Shown here: positions 13,001 through 25,430 of the stretch, in pieces
Position numbering within the stretch: position 1 is the first letter of the stretch
Layout of the letters: each line of letters opens with the position of its first letter
From: Haemonchus contortus
Taxonomy: Eukaryota; Nematoda; Chromadorea; Rhabditida; Trichostrongylidae
Assembly (NCBI GenBank): GCA_000469685.2
Contig: LS997563.1
Location: forward strand, 44,628,651-44,692,650
Length of the DNA stretch: 64,000 bases
Direction of reading: 5' to 3'
The notes under the pieces: model-generated
Databases searched by the model: none
Told to the model about the DNA's origin: nothing
Seen by the model: only the letters and a program-made list of their open reading frames with translations
Program-made: the position numbers and the translations under genes

Positions 13001-13289
13001 ATTTCCCATTATAATCCCATTAAATACGTGAAGATGAGCAAACATGAACGTCAACAGAACCACGAAATATAATCAATGAGCCACGAAAATTTTCTCATTG
13101 GCAGTTAAATTCTTGTTATGGGAATGTAAACGAACGTTAGAATTGCAAATCTGCAGGTACACAGGCAGTATTGTTGGACTTTTTCCAAAATTTTATGATG
13201 CTATGTACCAAACCCTAGGGGGAGTTTATAGTTAGTGGATAGTGGATAAGGATGTTTCGTCCCAGAACGGGACGGATCAACCTGATCCT
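7023..13289. other. Gene-poor stretch with minor repeats
   Basis: No gene can be supported. Noted content: a frame of about 104 codons (7442-7756 plus, lysine and glutamate rich, no domain seen); a (GGCT)n run near 9234-9251 inside a GC-richer patch (9200-9400) that is open on both strands; a diverged direct repeat (10696-10756 and 10977-11037); a 20-bp palindrome ATTACGGTATCTACCGTAAT at 11211-11230; and an AT-rich patch at 12260-12536 open on both strands. Confidence 0.5.
10696..11037. repeat. Diverged direct repeat, period about 281 bases
   Basis: A block of about 61 bases beginning AACCGGCCCGTGA and ending TGATGAGGCTT occurs at 10696-10756 and again at 10977-11037 in the same orientation, with roughly a fifth to a quarter of positions changed. 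The DNA between is only weakly similar, so this is an old tandem duplication or two fragments of one dispersed repeat. Confidence 0.55.
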
Positions 13290-13492
13290 GATCAATCCTG
13301 TTGCTGGGATGTGCACCGTATTCGACTTGCATTTAGAATCACCGTGAATGGGGGCCTAAACATTGACTTGCGATGGTCAGCCCATGTACAGGTCAGTGGT
13401 GGATGGTTTGGATGACTTCTAGGAAAATCAGTCCGGGATACAAACCCAGGAACATGCGTGTGATAATGCGCCTCTCCACACCTCAACAACTC
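13290..13492 (-). repeat. Degenerate SINE copy
   Basis: It follows the SINE family in order on the minus strand (ATCAATCC..., ...TCGACTTGCATTTAGAATC, ...GACTTGCGATGGTCAGCCC, ...CAGTCCGGGATACAAACCC, ...GTGTGATAATGCGCC) but with many substitutions and an internal deletion. The A and B boxes are damaged. Confidence 0.6.
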
Positions 13493-13822
13493 TGTTCAAT
13501 AAGCATACAGGAATTCAATACAGGCTGCACTTCTTTTACCGGATGCTCGTTTGGGGACATTCATAGAATGTCTGTTATTCCGGATGTCGCATTGGTAAGA
13601 GACATAAGAACTTGCCTCCACCGAGCTCCTAGAGGTAGAATTGACTGATAAGTGGCATATACGAAACCTAGGCTTTGCTTGCCCTTCTACAAGTCCCATA
13701 TCCCCACAATCCTAATCCTTCACTAACTACGAACTACCTAGAACCGATTACGTAGCCTCTCCAGAGAACGAGCAAACGAGCATAATAGTTATGCACACCT
13801 CTTTTTTGTTCTTTTGCCATTC

Positions 13823-14127
13823 AGGGCTTGCTACTCAGTTGCCAGGAAACGAATTACGAGACCAGGATAAGTGACATCGTATTCCGGGAAGAAAAGACAG
13901 CTCGTCTTTTTGATTTGGCGCTTTCCTCTATTCTTGGACATCAACAGGCATTCATGAAAATGGACCAAACGGATAAATATAGAAGCTGGCTTGTTACCTG
14001 TGATTACCTGAGACTTTTTAGCACTACCTCCAACAGCACGGCATTCAAATTCATGATTTGTCCCCCAAATTGTTTTATTATTGATGTTTTGCTACCTTTT
14101 TTTGGTGATTTGGAGTCTGCAGCGTGA
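13823..14127 (+). CDS. Candidate exon, unknown protein
   Basis: A pyrimidine-rich tract ending in CATTCAG is followed by about 100 uninterrupted codons to TGA. The translation is protein-like (for example SDIVFREEKTARLFDLALSS, then DKYRSWLVTCDYLRLF) with no domain I recognise. There is no in-frame ATG near the start, which fits an internal or last exon. I found no partner exon with certainty, and chance openness cannot be excluded. Confidence 0.3.
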
Positions 14128-14994
14128 AGCTGAAGCTTGCTCGCTCCGCTGTTTGTCACCTTCACGCGGAAGGATCAGCAAAAAAGTAAATAATGCTCTG
14201 AAGTCGACAATGGTCGGAAAAGCTTTTCAGAGCTTTCGATTCAACAGGGAGCCCTATTTGAAAGGAATGCCAAAATTTATAATCAAAAATCTTTGCATTA
14301 ATACATACCTTCGAAACTCCAGGATATAGTCACTAAAATGTCCCTCAGAATGCCCTGAGACGCTAGTGGTGAAGGCTGCGCCTTTCCCAAGCAGTATAAC
14401 AAAGGCAAAGGTATATTTGGTTCTTATTCGGTCTAATATTATGTAAGTTCATTAGATTGCGAGTAAATTTCGTCTGATAAGAGGATAAAGGAGCAGGTTC
14501 CTTCATGATAAAGAGTGAAGGCTTGAATAAATGAATGAACCGAGCGATCGAATTCGGCCCAGCTCCGCCACCAAGTTCGTCATGAAGTAATCAATTACGT
14601 AGGAAAGCATTCAAAGAGAGTGCGTATTTTTTCGGTGCTGCTAATCTCTATCTTTTCTCGGGGCGTATACGTTTCATTCGGAATGTCAGCTGTGTGACGA
14701 CGGTTCACAAACACGTAGATCTCCACATGTTATCTATTACTAATTGAATAAATAAATTAGAGTACACAAATGAACAGATTGACTATCAGCCGTCCACGGC
14801 ACAAAAACACACGCTTTCGAGGACGAACCAAGTTCTGCGACAAAGAATGAAAGCTGTCTCTGAACAACACTGGGCTTGAATGCTTGAAACTCTTGCTTGC
14901 TCATTTTTACAGAAAGCTGAATGTACAGTGGAACATGCCGATTCATCGAGTTGCTCAACACGCCCATTCAAGCTGGCTGGCTCTATGGGATATA

Positions 14995-15303
14995 AAAAAC
15001 TTAAACATAAGGACAAAGTTTTTGGCGTTAATCAATCCCGTCTGAGGGATGCGCCCAGCAATCGACTTCTATTCAGAATCGTAGTGGCGTAATGAGTGCG
15101 TATGTGGCCTAGACAATGACTTGCGGTGGCCACCTGATGTACAAGTCAGTGCTTTTATCCTCCCACACGAGTCTGGTACCAATTCACCGACACCAGAGGG
15201 ATGGAAGGCTTGGTTGGCCTAGGCGGGCATCAGTCCGGGATTCAAACCCCTGACTGTGCGTGTGATATAGTGCGCCACATCCCACTATACCACCTCCGCC
15301 CAC
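14995..15303 (-). repeat. tRNA-derived SINE with target duplication
   Basis: This is a near full-length copy of the same family on the minus strand. The head is GGGCGGAGGTGGTATAGTGG, the B box is damaged to GGTTTGAATCC, and the body landmarks are intact. ATGGGATATA flanks it on both sides (14985-14994 and 15304-15313), as expected for a target-site duplication made by LINE-driven reverse transcription. Confidence 0.85.
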
Positions 15304-15984
15304 ATGGGATATACATTAAGTTGAGAAATCGAAACTCATCCGGTTAGTGACTGCTGCAGATAGTTAGTTTATTGTTTGAGACTGCTTAGCCGATGGAATA
15401 TGAAGGCTAATCAATCTACAGTAGTCACTAAGCGGAGTCTCGAACCGCTAGTTTCAGGCATCACTATACTGCAAAACGCAACCCTGCTCTGACTGTAAAA
15501 ATTCGCCTTAAATCTTTAACAGATCAACCATTTCAGGCTTACAAAGAATGCAACTAGAGCGGAATACAAAGCGGTGGCTATAGACACTTCATGACAACTG
15601 GATCTTCCTTTGAGGATCCTCGAAAGAGTCGGAGAACAGCCTAGCAGAACAAGGAGGAGAAGGAGGTGTTTCGATAAAATATTGAGGTATGGAGTGAGGG
15701 AAATACTTCCCAGTATCATAACAGACTGAACAGTGCGAGCAGAAAAGAAGGCCCTGGCGGAGGACGAGACTGGTTTTCACTGACACTAAAGGACGAGACG
15801 AGAATAACTGAAATCAACATTGGAACTGAGCAAACCAATAACCGAAATCAACGAAGGGGCTGCAAAACAGACTTTGTCAACTGTCCGGTGTCTCCCTGGC
15901 TATCGATGAATTTGCACATCGATATACTTGCATCACCACCAAATAGAATGTTTTAAGCTGTTTATCGAGTGTATAAAGTTGGTC
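15304..15984. other. Intergenic, nothing recognised
   Basis: Two short minus-strand frames overlap here (15516-15786). Neither has a domain, signal or splice context that would support a gene. Confidence 0.5.
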
Positions 15985-16292
15985 GGGAGAAGGTGGTGTA
16001 GTGGCACATGGCGCGCTATCTTGGGGGCATGGTCATGGGTTCGAGTCCAGGCCCACATTCTCCTACGCCAACCAAGCCTTCCATTACATTCAGCCTTCAG
16101 CCTTCAGAGGGTCAGTCAATCTGTACCAGACTCGTCTGGGGGAATGAAAGCAGTGACTTGAACATTGGCTGGCCACCACAAATCATTGTATAGGCTTCAT
16201 ACCCATTCAATCCGCTACTACGATTGTGGATGAAAGTCGAATGCGGGGCGCATCCATCTGACGGGACCAGTTGACGCTCAAGACTTTCTATC
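15985..16292 (+). repeat. tRNA-derived SINE, near full length
   Basis: It starts with GGGAGAAGGTGGTGTAGTGG (perfect A box) and has GGTTCGAGTCC as its B box. The body contains ACCAACCAAGCCTTCCAT-like, ACCAGACTCGTCTGGG and AAAGTCGAATGCGGGG blocks. The flanks TATAAAGTTGG on the head side and TATAAAGGTGG after the tail look like an 11-base target duplication with one mismatch. Confidence 0.8.
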
Positions 16293-16437
16293 CCATATAA
16301 AGGTGGTGAAAGAAACGATCCTCTAAAAAGTAAAGGAAAGCTAATCGAAAATAAGGTGGGTAGAGAACTGATGTGTTCACAGCCGGACCTCCTATGGAAG
16401 CTCCAAAAAGATGACATTCGAGCTTGTAATATTTCAG

Positions 16438-16560
16438 GCGGATAGATGAAAGCGATTGAATGCATGAGCCAAAGCCCAGACCAACCAAGCCTCCCACTTT
16501 TCTAGGAACGCCCCATTGATCCAAACTGGTCGGGAAGAAAAACTTTAAATCGCCATTAGG
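16438..16560 (+). repeat. Probable SINE fragment
   Basis: A GACCAACCAAGCCTCCCA-like block followed by ACTGGTCGGGAAG matches the middle of the SINE family in order and spacing, but the head and tail are not recognisable. It is either a degenerate copy or a duplicated piece of the neighbouring element. Confidence 0.35.
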
Positions 16561-18438
16561 TTGGCTCCTACATGAGCTATTGATCGGTCAAAGAGCAAGT
16601 ACCAGAGCAATTCAGACGCACCATCGATGGAATTCCACTTCTAATCATTTTGGTTTTTTTCTTCAATAGGCAAATTATATCAAACAGGGCCGATGTTCCC
16701 ACAGAGAGCAAGAAAGGTCTTTACTCTGAGCAAACCTAATGGATTGGTACACTGATGTGATACTAAGCATGTGGAGGCGTTGGATGAATGAGCTCTGGCC
16801 TTTTCCGAGAAGGACAACCTGCTATAGGCCACTTAACATTTGAGACATTTGGTTAATAAATATAAAGCAACTGATTCCGTAGTTGAATTCCTTTTTCAGT
16901 GCAACTTTGCTCGTTGAAATAAAAAAAGTTGAAGTTTAAGTAAAAATCGAAAATCAGGAGAAGGCAGGAAAGAGAAGGAGAAAGCGATCGGGTTTTTCAA
17001 CGAAGATTTTATCTGCTCCGGGCGGCTATATTGATTCAAAGTTATTCTTTGAAGGTTCTGGATTCCAAAAAAATAAGCAAAATCAAAAAAAATCAGCTGA
17101 AAACCCCTACAGAAACCCTGGACTTGCAAGAAAAGGAGAGAAGTTTGGGAGCTTACTGATGCACAACGGTGGTCGTATCCCAAATGCTCACGAGAAGGCT
17201 TTCACGAGAAGGCTTTCTCCAGAGCGAGTTACAATTTGTTAGGAAAAATCAGGCGTAGTCTTAAGATATGTCACGCAAGAATGCAGACTGATTGAAGTTG
17301 AATAATCAGAAGCCAGATTTTACAGTATCGAAAAAGTTCTACAGACGGATACGTCGGCGTGCCCTTGCCAGAAACTGGTTCTGTGGCGGTGCTGTACGAC
17401 GACTACGTAACAACATCATCGGCTTCCGTTTCTTAGCCATTTCAAATGTCATGCGATTTTCAAAACCTTCCTATGAAGTTTGAAAAATCTCCTCTTTCTG
17501 CAGTGGGTAAGATCTAAATGGTTTGGGAATGGTAGGAAAGATTTCTAAGAAAATTAGGTGTTGGCAGATTGTTCGACTACTTTCGGGTTACTTCTACTGT
17601 TGACTTTTGCTTTGTTTTGTTAACTGCCAGTTGTCGACGCAATTTGTGATGAGATGGCTGTTGACACTGCCGAATTCCCGAAGGGTGACGGTGAGGTGTA
17701 ATTCCGAGAAGGTGACGGTCTTTATAAGAAGGGTCCAATAATGGGACCTGCAAAATAGCAGACCTTTAGCCTGGAAATGCTTCAGACTCTTAAGGAATTT
17801 GCTACAGAAAGGTAGGGAAGTTTTTGATAGTTCGATTAAAAAATTCCCTTGGTATCGGTACAGTCGTAGAAGTTAAGTGAAGGCCCTTGAACAGAGAGCT
17901 ACATCATAGGTAACAATTCCTGTAGATTGGATATTCCAAGATAGAACCTGCTGGAGGTATAGTAATTGAGTGATATTATGAAAAGAAAAATAAAGAAGTG
18001 ATAATGTAAATCCAGATGGACATGAGGGCGTGCTTGCATAAAAGGCGTCGTTCATCCCGATCATGGAGGCTTTCCTGAAATATTCAACTGTAACTATGTA
18101 TCAGAGGAATGGAAACCAATCAACTTCACGAATCCATCGATTGGATGTGAGAGCAAAAGGGCTTGTTGAGCATATGTATTATAGGTAATACTCCAAATAT
18201 TCAACACAACATGGGAAATTATGATGGGAATTGGGAGTGTAAAACGTGGGAATTGCCTGCTGTGAACAAAAACGCAGAGTGCACCGTCGTTAGGATCCAT
18301 ACAAGGACTCTAAAAATAATTCTCACAAGAAAGAAAAGGTAAAATCAGAAGGAATGCAATGTTATTCGAAGTAGCTGCTTGGGGAAGTGATAAATGGCCC
18401 AAAAACCGAACTTTCCATGCCCTTTCGCCTCCAAGATT
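16561..18438. other. Intergenic, nothing recognised
   Basis: Only short frames on both strands were seen (for example 16896-17183 minus and 17292-17483 plus), without domain or splice support. No repeat family from elsewhere in the window recurs here. Confidence 0.5.
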
Positions 18439-18585
18439 GGGTTGAGGTGGTGTAGTGGCAAGTAGCGCACAATCACACACGCTTGGTCAGGGGTTTGAAG
18501 TCCGGATAGATATCCGCCTAGACCAACCGAGCGTTCTATCCCTTCGGAGCCGTGAGTTGGTACCAAACTCGTCCGAGTGGTCAGT
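18439..18585 (+). repeat. SINE, 3'-truncated copy
   Basis: It begins with GTTGAGGTGGTGTAGTGGCA (perfect A box). The B box is altered to GGTTTGAAGTCC and the copy continues to the ACCAAACTCGTCCGAG block, where similarity stops. The distal body and tail are absent. Confidence 0.75.
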
Positions 18586-21500
18586 CGAACGAATTACTCA
18601 TCTTTTTGTCGTGTCGTCTGCTCTCTCTTACTGCGTCAAGCGATGAGCAGCAGCGTTCCATCGAAGGCAGGGAAAGTCTCTGATAGTAACCTAATATCAA
18701 AATTAACGGTTAGTATGAAAGTCCATTTTCTGGATTAGCCGCCATCACATGAGATGTTGAGTTTTGAGGGCCCAATACGATACTGAAGAAGGATTAGGAA
18801 CGTTCCCGATGAAAATTCATTTGTTATGGAGGATAATGGGCTGTAGGATCACTTTCTATATAGAAATGTTCATGTTGATTTTACAGAGGGAGGAGGGGGT
18901 GTTTGCCTTCGAAATGGGCGCAGCCCGGCGATCAGGTTAGGGAAAGCAAAACAACTGTGCAAAGGTAAATAAGGGTGAAAGAGAGCATCTTTGACCATTG
19001 TCCTGTCCACGGAGGGTTGGGTAGGCTTATCTCATACTCGACTCGACAACAACCTCTTGGCTTTTTTATTTCGTGAAAACCACTTGAAGGGCTATTCACG
19101 AAGGGAACATGACAAAATACGGAAAACCATCATTCCTGAAAGCAAATCATTGGATGGGTGAAGACAGGAAATGTACCTACTTCTTCCTGTGGATGTTGTG
19201 GGTCGACACGCAGAACCATGTGGGCACTGCACTCCTATTCATCAAATTTATTCCCTGATCTTTGAAAATCTCAATTTATAGTTTACTCTACATTCAACAT
19301 TTCACTTGGAAAAACAGGAACGAATTGAAGCTATGGATGGTGACCTCCTTGCTTTGTAGGAAGGAACACAAATTTTTTGGGAGCCTTGCCCACATCGATT
19401 CAAAGAAGACCTCTTACCAGTACACCTTTGCCACAGGTACATCACTGATCCCAGATGGCAAACGCTGCAAGAGAGGAGAGAAAACGGTGACGAATTAGTT
19501 ATATGTATTGGATGTCATACTGAGACATCTTATGGGTCCATCTTGGACAACAAGGGCTGGAGGGGCATCAAATGACTACCTTCCACTGCATCCGCTGCAA
19601 GCTCTGCTGAACTTGCTCACTATTCTCATGATTCCATGTTTGGAGAGCCGTTTGGATCCTGAATCTTCTATACCATAAACCTTGCTTGGTCCTAGAAAGA
19701 TGACTTTCCGAGGCATCAGTGGCTCGCCTAAGCTCAATGGGTTGCCAATAATGGGTTGACCAAATTCCGACTCGAAATTTCGTGAAGTTCTGATATATCC
19801 TCTCTCGATTCAGTATCCAAAACATTGACTACTTTCAGCTCTCAAGACATATCAAGGTCTTCAAACATCTCAACCTTTCGAAAAAACGTCGAATGTTTGG
19901 GCCAAACTAGCGAAATCCGTCTGCATAACACTTTTTCTGTTCCAGGTCAGTGGACACGAAGGGGATGGTAAGTGACCAACACTAATGGACAAAGTTTTCG
20001 GTTGTTGCAGAATCCACATGAATACTCAGAGATGAGCGAACATAGACTGGGTCCAGTGAGCAGGAAGGTAGCTCTGGAGCTTGGGAGACCTCTCTAGTTT
20101 TTAACTTTTTTTTGTAAAGTCAGAAGTTTTTTGTGATCTGAAATTCTGTAACTTTTTGAAAGGAAATCCATATAAACGTTCAGAAGTTATGTCAGAAATG
20201 ATATTAGAGAAGAGTATAAGTTTTTTATTACTTTTTTTGGTTACCTGTATAGAAAAGAGTCAACGATAAAGCAATGGATTGCTTTGAAAGAGGATTTCAA
20301 GCAGCAGTAAAGAGGAAGTACAGCACTTAGGCGTAGGAATTGCGGTGAATAATGGCTACGGCGATTATGTGGGCGAAGGCTGGCAATTGAACGAGTGAAC
20401 ATCTGGAACTTCTAAAGGCCAAGGCCATCCAATCTCATAGGCGTAGCCATTGATACCTCATATACGATCGCTAACTGACCTCGTTCCCTGTCGTAGTAGT
20501 GTTGTGGTGTAAATAAAAGTAGGATATTGAGGCGGAGGTAGTCGTTCAAACTTGACCCAAACACTCTGGTAGCTCTCGGATTCTGGAGAATTTCAAGTGG
20601 TCGAGTCAGCAAGATAGGATAGGGGTCTAGACATCAGTCTTGGTAGGTCTCTCTAGACTAGACTCCTCCAGGTCCCTAGACTATGTCTCTCTAGAATGCC
20701 CTCAGGCCACTGCTTCGAAGGAGCTAGTGCAATCCTATTGAACCCATAGCTTAAAGTAGATATTGAAATTTCACTGAGAACTTTACGTTGGCGATACCCG
20801 GTTAGCATACGTTCTCGGTCGAGTCCTACCCAAGACTCACAGTTTTGGCCCTAATTCGGCTCTTCAGAAGTTTGAAGTGCTTTTCTTGAAGTTTTTGATG
20901 GTCACTATAGATTCAATACTGTGGGTGCTGACCAAGAGGGCGGGCATGAACTGGATCCACTGGTTCAGGACGAAAATCAATCGTGAGTGACTGTGAAAGC
21001 TGTGCAAGCACAAGCGAGGTCCAGAATCGGAGCGACAGCTCACCGTTCAGACTTTGTAAACCAATTTACAGGCTCACATGTTCATAGGAACAGATTCATG
21101 GCAGGATTGACTTTGCTGGAAAAGGGCCTAACCCTCCCATGCTTGCGAGCCCCGGAGATGTTAACGATTTGGCGAGCCAACATTTTGAGGAATAAAGAAG
21201 AACTCAAGAGGATGTAAACGTCAATGAGCTCGGGACGATTCTTATTGTTAAGGAGAAAAGCTGGAGAGCGAACGCTGTTTCATCCAGCACGTCATAGGAC
21301 AAGTTGCTCGATGTTCTGCAGCTAGCGTCACTTCTAAGAAAGTGGATTGTTGGAATTACTGTGAAAAACTAAAGCTAAGACAGCTTATGGCAAGAAATAA
21401 CACCCATCAGCTTCGTACAGGAAGCCGGAAGTCAAAAAATCACGTCGCCGCTCTATTCCTTCAGCAGGTATCCCAGTGGAAGATTTCCATGAACAGCACA

Positions 21501-24500
21501 GGGAAAAAAAAGGTGTGGATACTCGCTTCTAGAGTTTCTATGTCTATAACCAGCTTAGAAAATTAGGACGGATTTGACTCTAGGTTGTCGAACAGTCACG
21601 GATAGAAATTCCATTAAGCCTGTGCAGGGATCGATCCAACGGGACATGTGGACCTCAACATGACGCCTCTAGCCATTGCCCGTCATGTGCCCGCTTTTTC
21701 TAGGTATTGTTATTGGGGCATAAGGATTCGCTGGGAAAGGCGACTAACTGAAGGCTGTTCAGGATAGTTTATATTTTAAAAGTAAGGATCTACTACAGAA
21801 CTAATTTGAGCTAACATTTTCCGAAAAACGTCCGAAGAAGGTGCCGCAGAGCAGAACGTCCTAACGGCTGGGAACAGTCAAAGGTTGGAAGCTGACAAAG
21901 GTATGCAGCCCTGGAGGGCCTGCCCCCATCGGAGAATGCTGACGATATTGGTTGAAACGGTCATGCGACGTTGCACGATCGTATATACGAAATTCGAGCC
22001 GACCCTATAGCACCATTGTAAACATACACACACAGCCCACATGTGTCACACACAAGGGTTATTGTAGCGCTGACGGCAGCTGGACAAAGCCTTTACAGCA
22101 GCACTAGGAGGCTAAAATCATCGTTCCAAGCTGCGGGCTCGAAAAAAATCAAATGTTCAATTTCGAATAGTCCAGAAAGAGCAAAAAGGTCCTGAGGGCT
22201 TATCACTACAGTAACCCCTTCGTCTATGTACATGAGATCACATTAATGCAGTAACCCGCCTGTATGAGATCTAGGTTGGTGAAGAAACCCAAACTGTTCC
22301 TTATAAGGGAGGCTCAGAGACTCTAAATCTGTCTTAGATTTTCATAAGCCTTCCAAGCTTCAGGCTAGGCTTTTAAGTGTGGCTCTTTGGTCGACGTAGG
22401 CGTGAGTTTCCACCCCTAGAGTATTGCAAGAAGTTATTTCTCGGCCGAAATAGTGCTCAGCAAAATGACTTGAACTGAAACCAATACTGCGTCACAACAA
22501 AAATAAAAAAATAAAATAAAATAAGTAACCAAGAGGTTGGGTTCCAAAAGGTTTAGTAAGGGTCAAGAAGATAGGGTAAGGCTGTTGTCGTCACATCTCA
22601 CAATCGACTAGCATGCTAATTCGACTGACGTGCACGCTGAGTAAGCATTCTGTCTCGTCATTATGAACAAATTGAAGGTGAAACCTGTTTGAGTGGACGA
22701 AAAGATCGATTTTTCTCAGAAGCCCCGGAGTTTCTGCATTTTCTTGATGCCCAGGTTGTGAGAGGCTAGTCATGATTTATCAGCTCGTGACTGGAGACAT
22801 AGCAATGAGTAAAAGCTATAGAACGCACAACAAAATGAGTTTCCAATAGTAGTGTCTTGTAATCTTGGAGGGTACGCCAGAGCAGAGTCCCTTTCAGCCG
22901 ACATTGTCAATGAAATGAATAAATACCCAACCACTTTGCGAAATCTTAGCCGTTCGATTACTAAACTGCAGTCCGAATTTTGAGCATTCAAGAGTTTTAC
23001 AACTCTTAAAATTCTCAGAGTAGAAGCAGTCCATAAGGCTGTGCCGGTGTACGTACATAGATTCCTGCGCTAGTATTTCATCCTCAACCGATTCAGCCTA
23101 AGAACGTTGAGTACAAGGTAGAGTCCCCTATCGAAGGTTAGTATGTGACCAAGTAACCGAGTCAATACTGAATTCCTGCCATTTGCGGGTTCCTTGTGAG
23201 GTACTCTCACTTTAGTCAGCCTGAGACTCCTGGTAACACTCCTCGCTACGTTACCTCCCTTTACCCAACATTCGACGCTCAGCCTATTACCTACTTGATT
23301 TTTAGAGTTTCATTGGATAGTTTAATCGTTTCAAACATCGAGTTCCCTACTTCGGGAAAGCTCCAAAAAAAATCTGATCCGTCTTGCGTGCTGAGAGAGT
23401 CCAGTGGGCAGGTATGTATGGACGATGATGTTACTGGATTCCGCTCGAGCAAGCGGTGGCCAACAAGATGAGGGTGACACAGAGGACTCTATAAGTTCAA
23501 ACATCGTGGCCCCATCGTTTTCCAAGCTTGAAAAAGGAGCTGCGGAGTCATTGATGCCCTTTACAATTTGCCCTCTGCTAGAAAGCTGTCAAATTTCGGA
23601 GTAAATATTTTGAGATTCGATACTGTTTCCATTCCCTGACTTTAAACTAAAAGGACTATAAACACTCATATGGGAGAGGGTAGGATGAAGTACGAAAGCC
23701 GGTGTTATTCATTCCCTCTAATGTGGACTAGCCATTTGACTTTTATTCGAGGTCGTGAAAACATTTGGGTAGGCCCTTTCCTTGGATGAAAAGCAGATGG
23801 AAGTTTCCAATTGCCATCACCAAGACCACTTCATGGGCAAGATTTCTGCACAACCTCTTGGAACAGGTACAAGGCGGAGATCCGAGATTACTGAGTATTG
23901 TAATGTAACGAGATGTAATGTATAGTAATGCGTAATGAGGAGGGGGCCCAATTAAAAACGGTGTCCAGTGGGAGAAAACAACGTATGCTGGCTCAGCAGG
24001 TGCAGCGTTTGCGTAGTCGGAGCGCCTAATCCGTTTCGACGATCTTTTTACGTTTTCGCAAGACAAAACTGCCCCAGAAACTTTTGGAGACAGCAAACAG
24101 AAACGGGTTTTTGCCCCGGAGTGCCGTGTGAGAAAAGAAACTCCTAAAAAAGGACTGAGCATCGACTGAGGATTAGAATCAGAACGTTCGAAACGCTAGA
24201 AAAAGCGAAAGTGAAGAGTCTGGCATGTACCGATTCAGGACAGGTCAGCATATTTGAAATTTGCAAGTGAAACCTCCTATGGAAAGTAATGGAAGTCAAC
24301 ATGAGCACGCAGTAAAAATTCATAGAAAAATGAAGCTACATGGCTGAGAGGAAACAAAGAAATCACAAAACATTTGAAACGAATTGATGGTAAAAGTAGT
24401 TATTATACATCGGTGCGAGACTTGAGGATCATTGCCGCATGCGGTTGCGTGAAGGCAGCAAAAAATAATTACAAGGAATCCTATGAATTGGCACTATCGT

Positions 24501-25213
24501 GATAGTGATACAGACTCCTACAGAGGTGATCACAGTTCAAAAGTTAGGTAGGAGCTAACCTTTAAAACATCCCAAATTCTCTGAGATCAATACCAAGGGC
24601 AATGCGCGGCCACTAGTAAAGACCCGATCCTCGGCGACCTCAGTGTATTACACCAAGGAGAATTCCCGGAAGCTGTCTCTGATCCGACTTTGAGGATCAA
24701 AACACATAACGTACCATGAGGAGCTTAGAGCTCACGGTTCCATGAAAGAGCTCCCTTGGGCAATGGTCATGGTGACTCGCCTGGTGATTCGCTTGTACTC
24801 TGTTCCAGATCATAGGCCCAGATTTTGGCGACCGGAACTTTTCCAAGGAGAGAATGGTTGAAGAGAAGGAGGGAGGAAGAAAGCTCAATAACTCGAAGCG
24901 ATCGGTACTGACTAAGAAGTTCAGGTTTTCTTTAGGATAAGCATTGGGCCGAGGGCATCTTCAAGCTATGCAAGAGTTTTGCGAACAGCGACTGTTCAGG
25001 AAGTTTTGCTGCCCTTTATCATAAAGCTGATCCCCACGACCGTTTTCTTGCGATTCGGTGACCCATGAGGTACATAACCAATTTGTGAAATAAAGTAAGC
25101 TCCCATTAATCGGCTCTTCTCTAGAAGGAAAAAAATCGGTAGCTCGAACAAGGGTAGGGTTGCTCTCGGTTCTCAGGTCATTTCTGAATGGCTTAGATAA
25201 CCTTGCAAGGACA
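18586..25213. other. Gene-poor stretch
   Basis: No gene can be supported over 6.6 kb. Frames noted but not called: 19568-19825 minus; 20987-21217 and 21342-21566 plus; 23196-23471 and 23404-23604 plus, which overlap in different frames, the first containing a good donor-like CAG/GTATGT at 23410-23418; and 23743-24162 minus (139 codons). A GTAATGTAACGAGATGTAATG-type short repeat lies near 23899-23935 and a small inverted repeat, CACTATCGTGATAGTG, near 24491-24506. Confidence 0.45.
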
Positions 25214-25430
25214 AGTTTTTTGGATTTATTAATCCCGTATCTGGAATGCGCCCAACATTCTACTTCTATTCAGAATCGTACAGACGAGATGAATGCGTAT
25301 GTGAGCTATACGATGACCTTCAGCGGTCAGTGAACCCGCAGAATTTGTAGGCTTACTCAGCCTTGATTAAGTATCGATCCGAAGGACCCTGTGTGTGTTG
25401 GTGCGCCACTTGCCTCTACACCACCACTGC
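25214..25430 (-). repeat. Degenerate SINE copy
   Basis: The family order is kept on the minus strand: a head with GTGGTGTAGAGGCAAGTGGC, a damaged B box near GATCGATAC, then the CATTCATCTCG, CTGAATAGAAGTAGAA and GGGATTAATAAATCC blocks. It is heavily substituted and shortened in the middle. Confidence 0.65.

Noticed and set aside
23743..24162. 139-codon minus-strand frame
   Set aside because: No domain or splice support, Tyr/Ile-rich repeats from a short GTAATG-type DNA repeat; chance openness is likely.
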